Source: Pseudomonas fluorescens (GTDB lineage Bacteria; Pseudomonadota; Gammaproteobacteria; Pseudomonadales; Pseudomonadaceae). Taken from it: DNA of 64,000 nucleotides. A program made the position numbers and the translations under genes. The stretch is from the NCBI RefSeq assembly GCF_002022275.1, contig NZ_MSDF01000014.1:1-64000 (forward strand), written 5' to 3'. The notes beneath the pieces were generated by a model that was not told where the DNA came from, searched no databases, and saw nothing but the letters and a program-made list of their open reading frames with translations. How positions within the stretch are numbered: position 1 is the first letter of the stretch; each line of letters opens with the position of its first letter. Shown here piece by piece: positions 61,952-64,000 of this stretch.

Positions 61952-64000
61952 ATGCCCATGCCTGCGCCGGCCCACCTTCATCACCTTCACCTGACCCTGG
62001 CCAATGGCCTGCGGGTTTCCTTGCGCCATGCACCGCGCTTGAAGCGTTGCGCCGCAGTTTTACAAGTCGCGGCCGGCAGTCATGACGTGCCATTGGCATG
62101 GCCGGGGTTGGCGCATTTTCTGGAACATCTGCTGTTTCTGGGTACTGAGCGGTTTCCCACAGGCGAAGGGTTGATGGCCTACGTGCAACGTCACGGTGGG
62201 CAGGTCAACGCCAGCACCCGTGAGCGCACCACAGACTTTTTCTTTGAGCTGCCAGTCGTCGCGTTTACCAGCGGCCTGGAGCGATTGGCCGATATGCTCA
62301 CCCATCCGCGCCTGGCGATCGACGATCAGTTGCGTGAGCGCGAAGTGCTGCACGCGGAGTTTGTCGCCTGGTCTCAGGACGCTACGGCGCAGCAGCAGGT
62401 CGCGCTGCTGGGCGGTTTGGCGGCGGATCACCCCTTGCGGGGCTTTCATGCGGGGAATCGGGACAGTTTGCCGGTTGAGCGTGAGACATTTCAGCAGGCA
62501 TTGCGGGAATTCCACGTTCACTTCTATCAGAGCGGGCAGATGACCTTGAGCCTTGCCGGCCCGCAGTCGTTGGCAGAACTGGAAACACTGGCTCAGGCAT
62601 TCAGCGAACAACTGGCCTCGGGGCCGTTGCGCCCTCAAGCCGTTCCGCCCGCCTTGATGCCTGACGAAGTGCGCAGCTATCAGCACATTGCCAACAACCA
62701 CCTGCACCAGGTCATCACCTGCGACGCGCCGCGCGAAGCCTTGGAGTTCCTCTGTACCTGGCTCAACGCCACGGCGCCCGGCGGTTTGCTCGCCGAACTG
62801 AAAGCACACAGGTTGGCCACCGCGCTGCACGCGTCTGTGCTTTACCAGTTTGCCGGGCAAGCCGTGCTGGATATCGACTTCACCCTCGTGACTCCAGGCG
62901 ATTCGGCTACGCGAATCGAGGCGCTTCTGCACGACTGGCTGAGCTTTTTCTCACACAGCGACTGGACGCCCTTGCGCGAGGAATTCGCCCTGCTGGCGGC
63001 TCGACAACGACAGGTCCAGGGCGCGCTGGCACTGGCCCGTAACCGCGACGAAGCGCTGTCGCAACAGGACGGCGCCGCCCTCAAGGTCATGCTCGACTCG
63101 CTGCACCTGCTCCCGTCCCGGCACGCGTGGCAACTGCCACCGAACAATCCATTCCTGCGGCCACCGGCAAAAGAGGAACGCGCCGGCCTGATTCGCGGGC
63201 AAACCAGCGCTCACCGTGGCTTGCGCACCTTTGCGCAAGATCGTTCACGGGGACGGCGCGATCTGCCAGCGCTGACCTTCAGCCAGGCGTTACCGGATAG
63301 CGGCGAAGAAGGCGCGCTGTACCTGCACTGGCGGTTTGACTCTTCCGCCCCCGCCCAGCTGGACGGCACGTTGCAGCCGTTACGCGAGAATGCTCGCCAG
63401 GCGGGCGTCGACATATCCTGCGAATCCATCGGCAATGATTGGCTGGTGAAACTGGTCGGTTTTCACGACCCCATGCCGGCGGTGCTGGAAGCGCTGGCGC
63501 ACCACCTGAACCAGCCGCTGGAGGCGCACGCCGCCGCCACGCCCCAGATCGCCATTCGCGAATTGCTCAAGGCATTGCCGGGTTGCTGTGCAAACGCGCA
63601 TTCCGATAACCCTGAGCTGCCTGCCTCTTGGGCCCGCGCGCGCTGGCAAGGCATGGGCCTCGGTTTTCCTGCGGCTTGCGAAGCAGCGATCAAAACTGCA
63701 GCGCTGCGGTTGCCCGGGCAGCCAGCCAGCATCGAATGCACATCCAGCGCCCTTGAAGGCCAATACGTCTGGCACGAGGTAGGCACCGAATCCAGCGAAG
63801 CCGCGCTGCTGCTGTTTTGCCCAACACCCTCAATGTTTCTAGCCGATGAGGCCGCCTGGCGCCTGCTCGGGCATCTGCTCCAGGCGCCGTTCTACCAGCG
63901 TCTGCGCGTCGAACTGCAAATCGGCTACGCCGTATTCAGCGGCGTCCGACAGATCAATGGGCAAACCGGGCTGCTGTTCGGCGTGCAATCACCCAGCCTT
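61952..64000 (+). CDS. pqqF: Coenzyme PQQ biosynthesis protease PqqF (5' part)
   Basis: M16-family (insulinase-like) zinc protease, open to the window edge (683 codons). The inverted zinc motif HFLEH is at residues 55-59, with the downstream glutamate region EREVLHAEF. PqqF with PqqG processes the PqqA precursor peptide in PQQ synthesis. A pqq cluster (pqqABCDE) is expected further along. P. putida has the same order davB-davA-pqqF. An ATG two codons in has a similar ribosome-binding distance, so the first residue is uncertain. No frameshift or stop was seen in the visible part. Confidence 0.9.
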   Translation, partial: MPMPAPAHLHHLHLTLANGLRVSLRHAPRLKRCAAVLQVAAGSHDVPLAWPGLAHFLEHLLFLGTERFPTGEGLMAYVQRHGGQVNASTRERTTDFFFELPVVAFTSGLERLADMLTHPRLAIDDQLREREVLHAEFVAWSQDATAQQQVALLGGLAADHPLRGFHAGNRDSLPVERETFQQALREFHVHFYQSGQMTLSLAGPQSLAELETLAQAFSEQLASGPLRPQAVPPALMPDEVRSYQHIANNHLHQVITCDAPREALEFLCTWLNATAPGGLLAELKAHRLATALHASVLYQFAGQAVLDIDFTLVTPGDSATRIEALLHDWLSFFSHSDWTPLREEFALLAARQRQVQGALALARNRDEALSQQDGAALKVMLDSLHLLPSRHAWQLPPNNPFLRPPAKEERAGLIRGQTSAHRGLRTFAQDRSRGRRDLPALTFSQALPDSGEEGALYLHWRFDSSAPAQLDGTLQPLRENARQAGVDISCESIGNDWLVKLVGFHDPMPAVLEALAHHLNQPLEAHAAATPQIAIRELLKALPGCCANAHSDNPELPASWARARWQGMGLGFPAACEAAIKTAALRLPGQPASIECTSSALEGQYVWHEVGTESSEAALLLFCPTPSMFLADEAAWRLLGHLLQAPFYQRLRVELQIGYAVFSGVRQINGQTGLLFGVQSPSL

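Overview
The window is a compact, GC-rich chromosomal segment of a Pseudomonas, most likely from the P. fluorescens group. The evidence is gene content and order. tyrS, an M23 peptidase gene, anmK, erpA, argC, hemJ, coq7, vfr, trpCDG, trpE, gph, rpe, agtDCBA, agtRS, murU-amgK, lptD, surA, pdxA, rsmA, apaGH, glpE, prkA-yeaH-spoVR, cca, folKB, plsY, tsaD, rpsU, dnaG, rpoD, rmcA, davBA and pqqF follow one another much as they do in other pseudomonads. Paired REP hairpins (REPIN type) of the kind common in P. fluorescens genomes sit between many genes. No phage, plasmid, IS element or CRISPR array was seen.

Layout. Bases 1-152 hold no gene I recognise; they are the region downstream of tyrS. From 0 to 12.4 kb are housekeeping and cofactor genes: tyrS, a LysM/M23 peptidase, anmK (peptidoglycan recycling), erpA, argC, hemJ (haem), a flavin oxidoreductase, a DUF805 membrane protein, an SDR, a HIT protein, coq7 (ubiquinone), an OsmC protein, vfr (cAMP receptor) and a lipoate ligase-like gene. 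From 12.4 to 20.5 kb is the early tryptophan pathway. It is split into trpGDC and trpE by the autotransporter esterase estP. Each half is preceded by a short reading frame ending in the same Trp-rich peptide (RWRWRA). The copy before trpE is the in-frame 3' end of gph.

From 20.5 to 29.3 kb lies an iron-type alcohol dehydrogenase followed by an ABC importer and a two-component system matching agtABCD/agtSR, known in P. aeruginosa for 4-aminobutyrate and 5-aminovalerate uptake. From 29.3 to 40.8 kb come a DUF3530 hydrolase-like gene, djlA, murU-amgK (cell-wall recycling, pairing with anmK) and the long lptD-surA-pdxA-rsmA-apaG-apaH-glpE cluster for outer-membrane assembly and maintenance. From 40.8 to 48.9 kb are the starvation-linked prkA-yeaH-spoVR genes, cca, folK-folB and plsY. 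From 48.9 to 58.7 kb are tsaD, the rpsU-dnaG-rpoD macromolecular synthesis cluster (without the yqeY gene usual between rpsU and dnaG), the multi-PAS c-di-GMP enzyme rmcA and a tRNA with a CAU anticodon that looks like tRNA-Ile2. The end of the window has an Lrp-type regulator, davB-davA (lysine to 5-aminovalerate) and the 5' part of pqqF.

Two themes link separate regions. First, 5-aminovalerate: davBA makes it from lysine, and agtABCD/agtSR should import and sense it. Second, attenuation: two paralogous leader peptides plausibly couple trpGDC and trpE to tryptophan supply. Assignments rest on recognised motifs, protein length and remembered gene order. No database search was possible.
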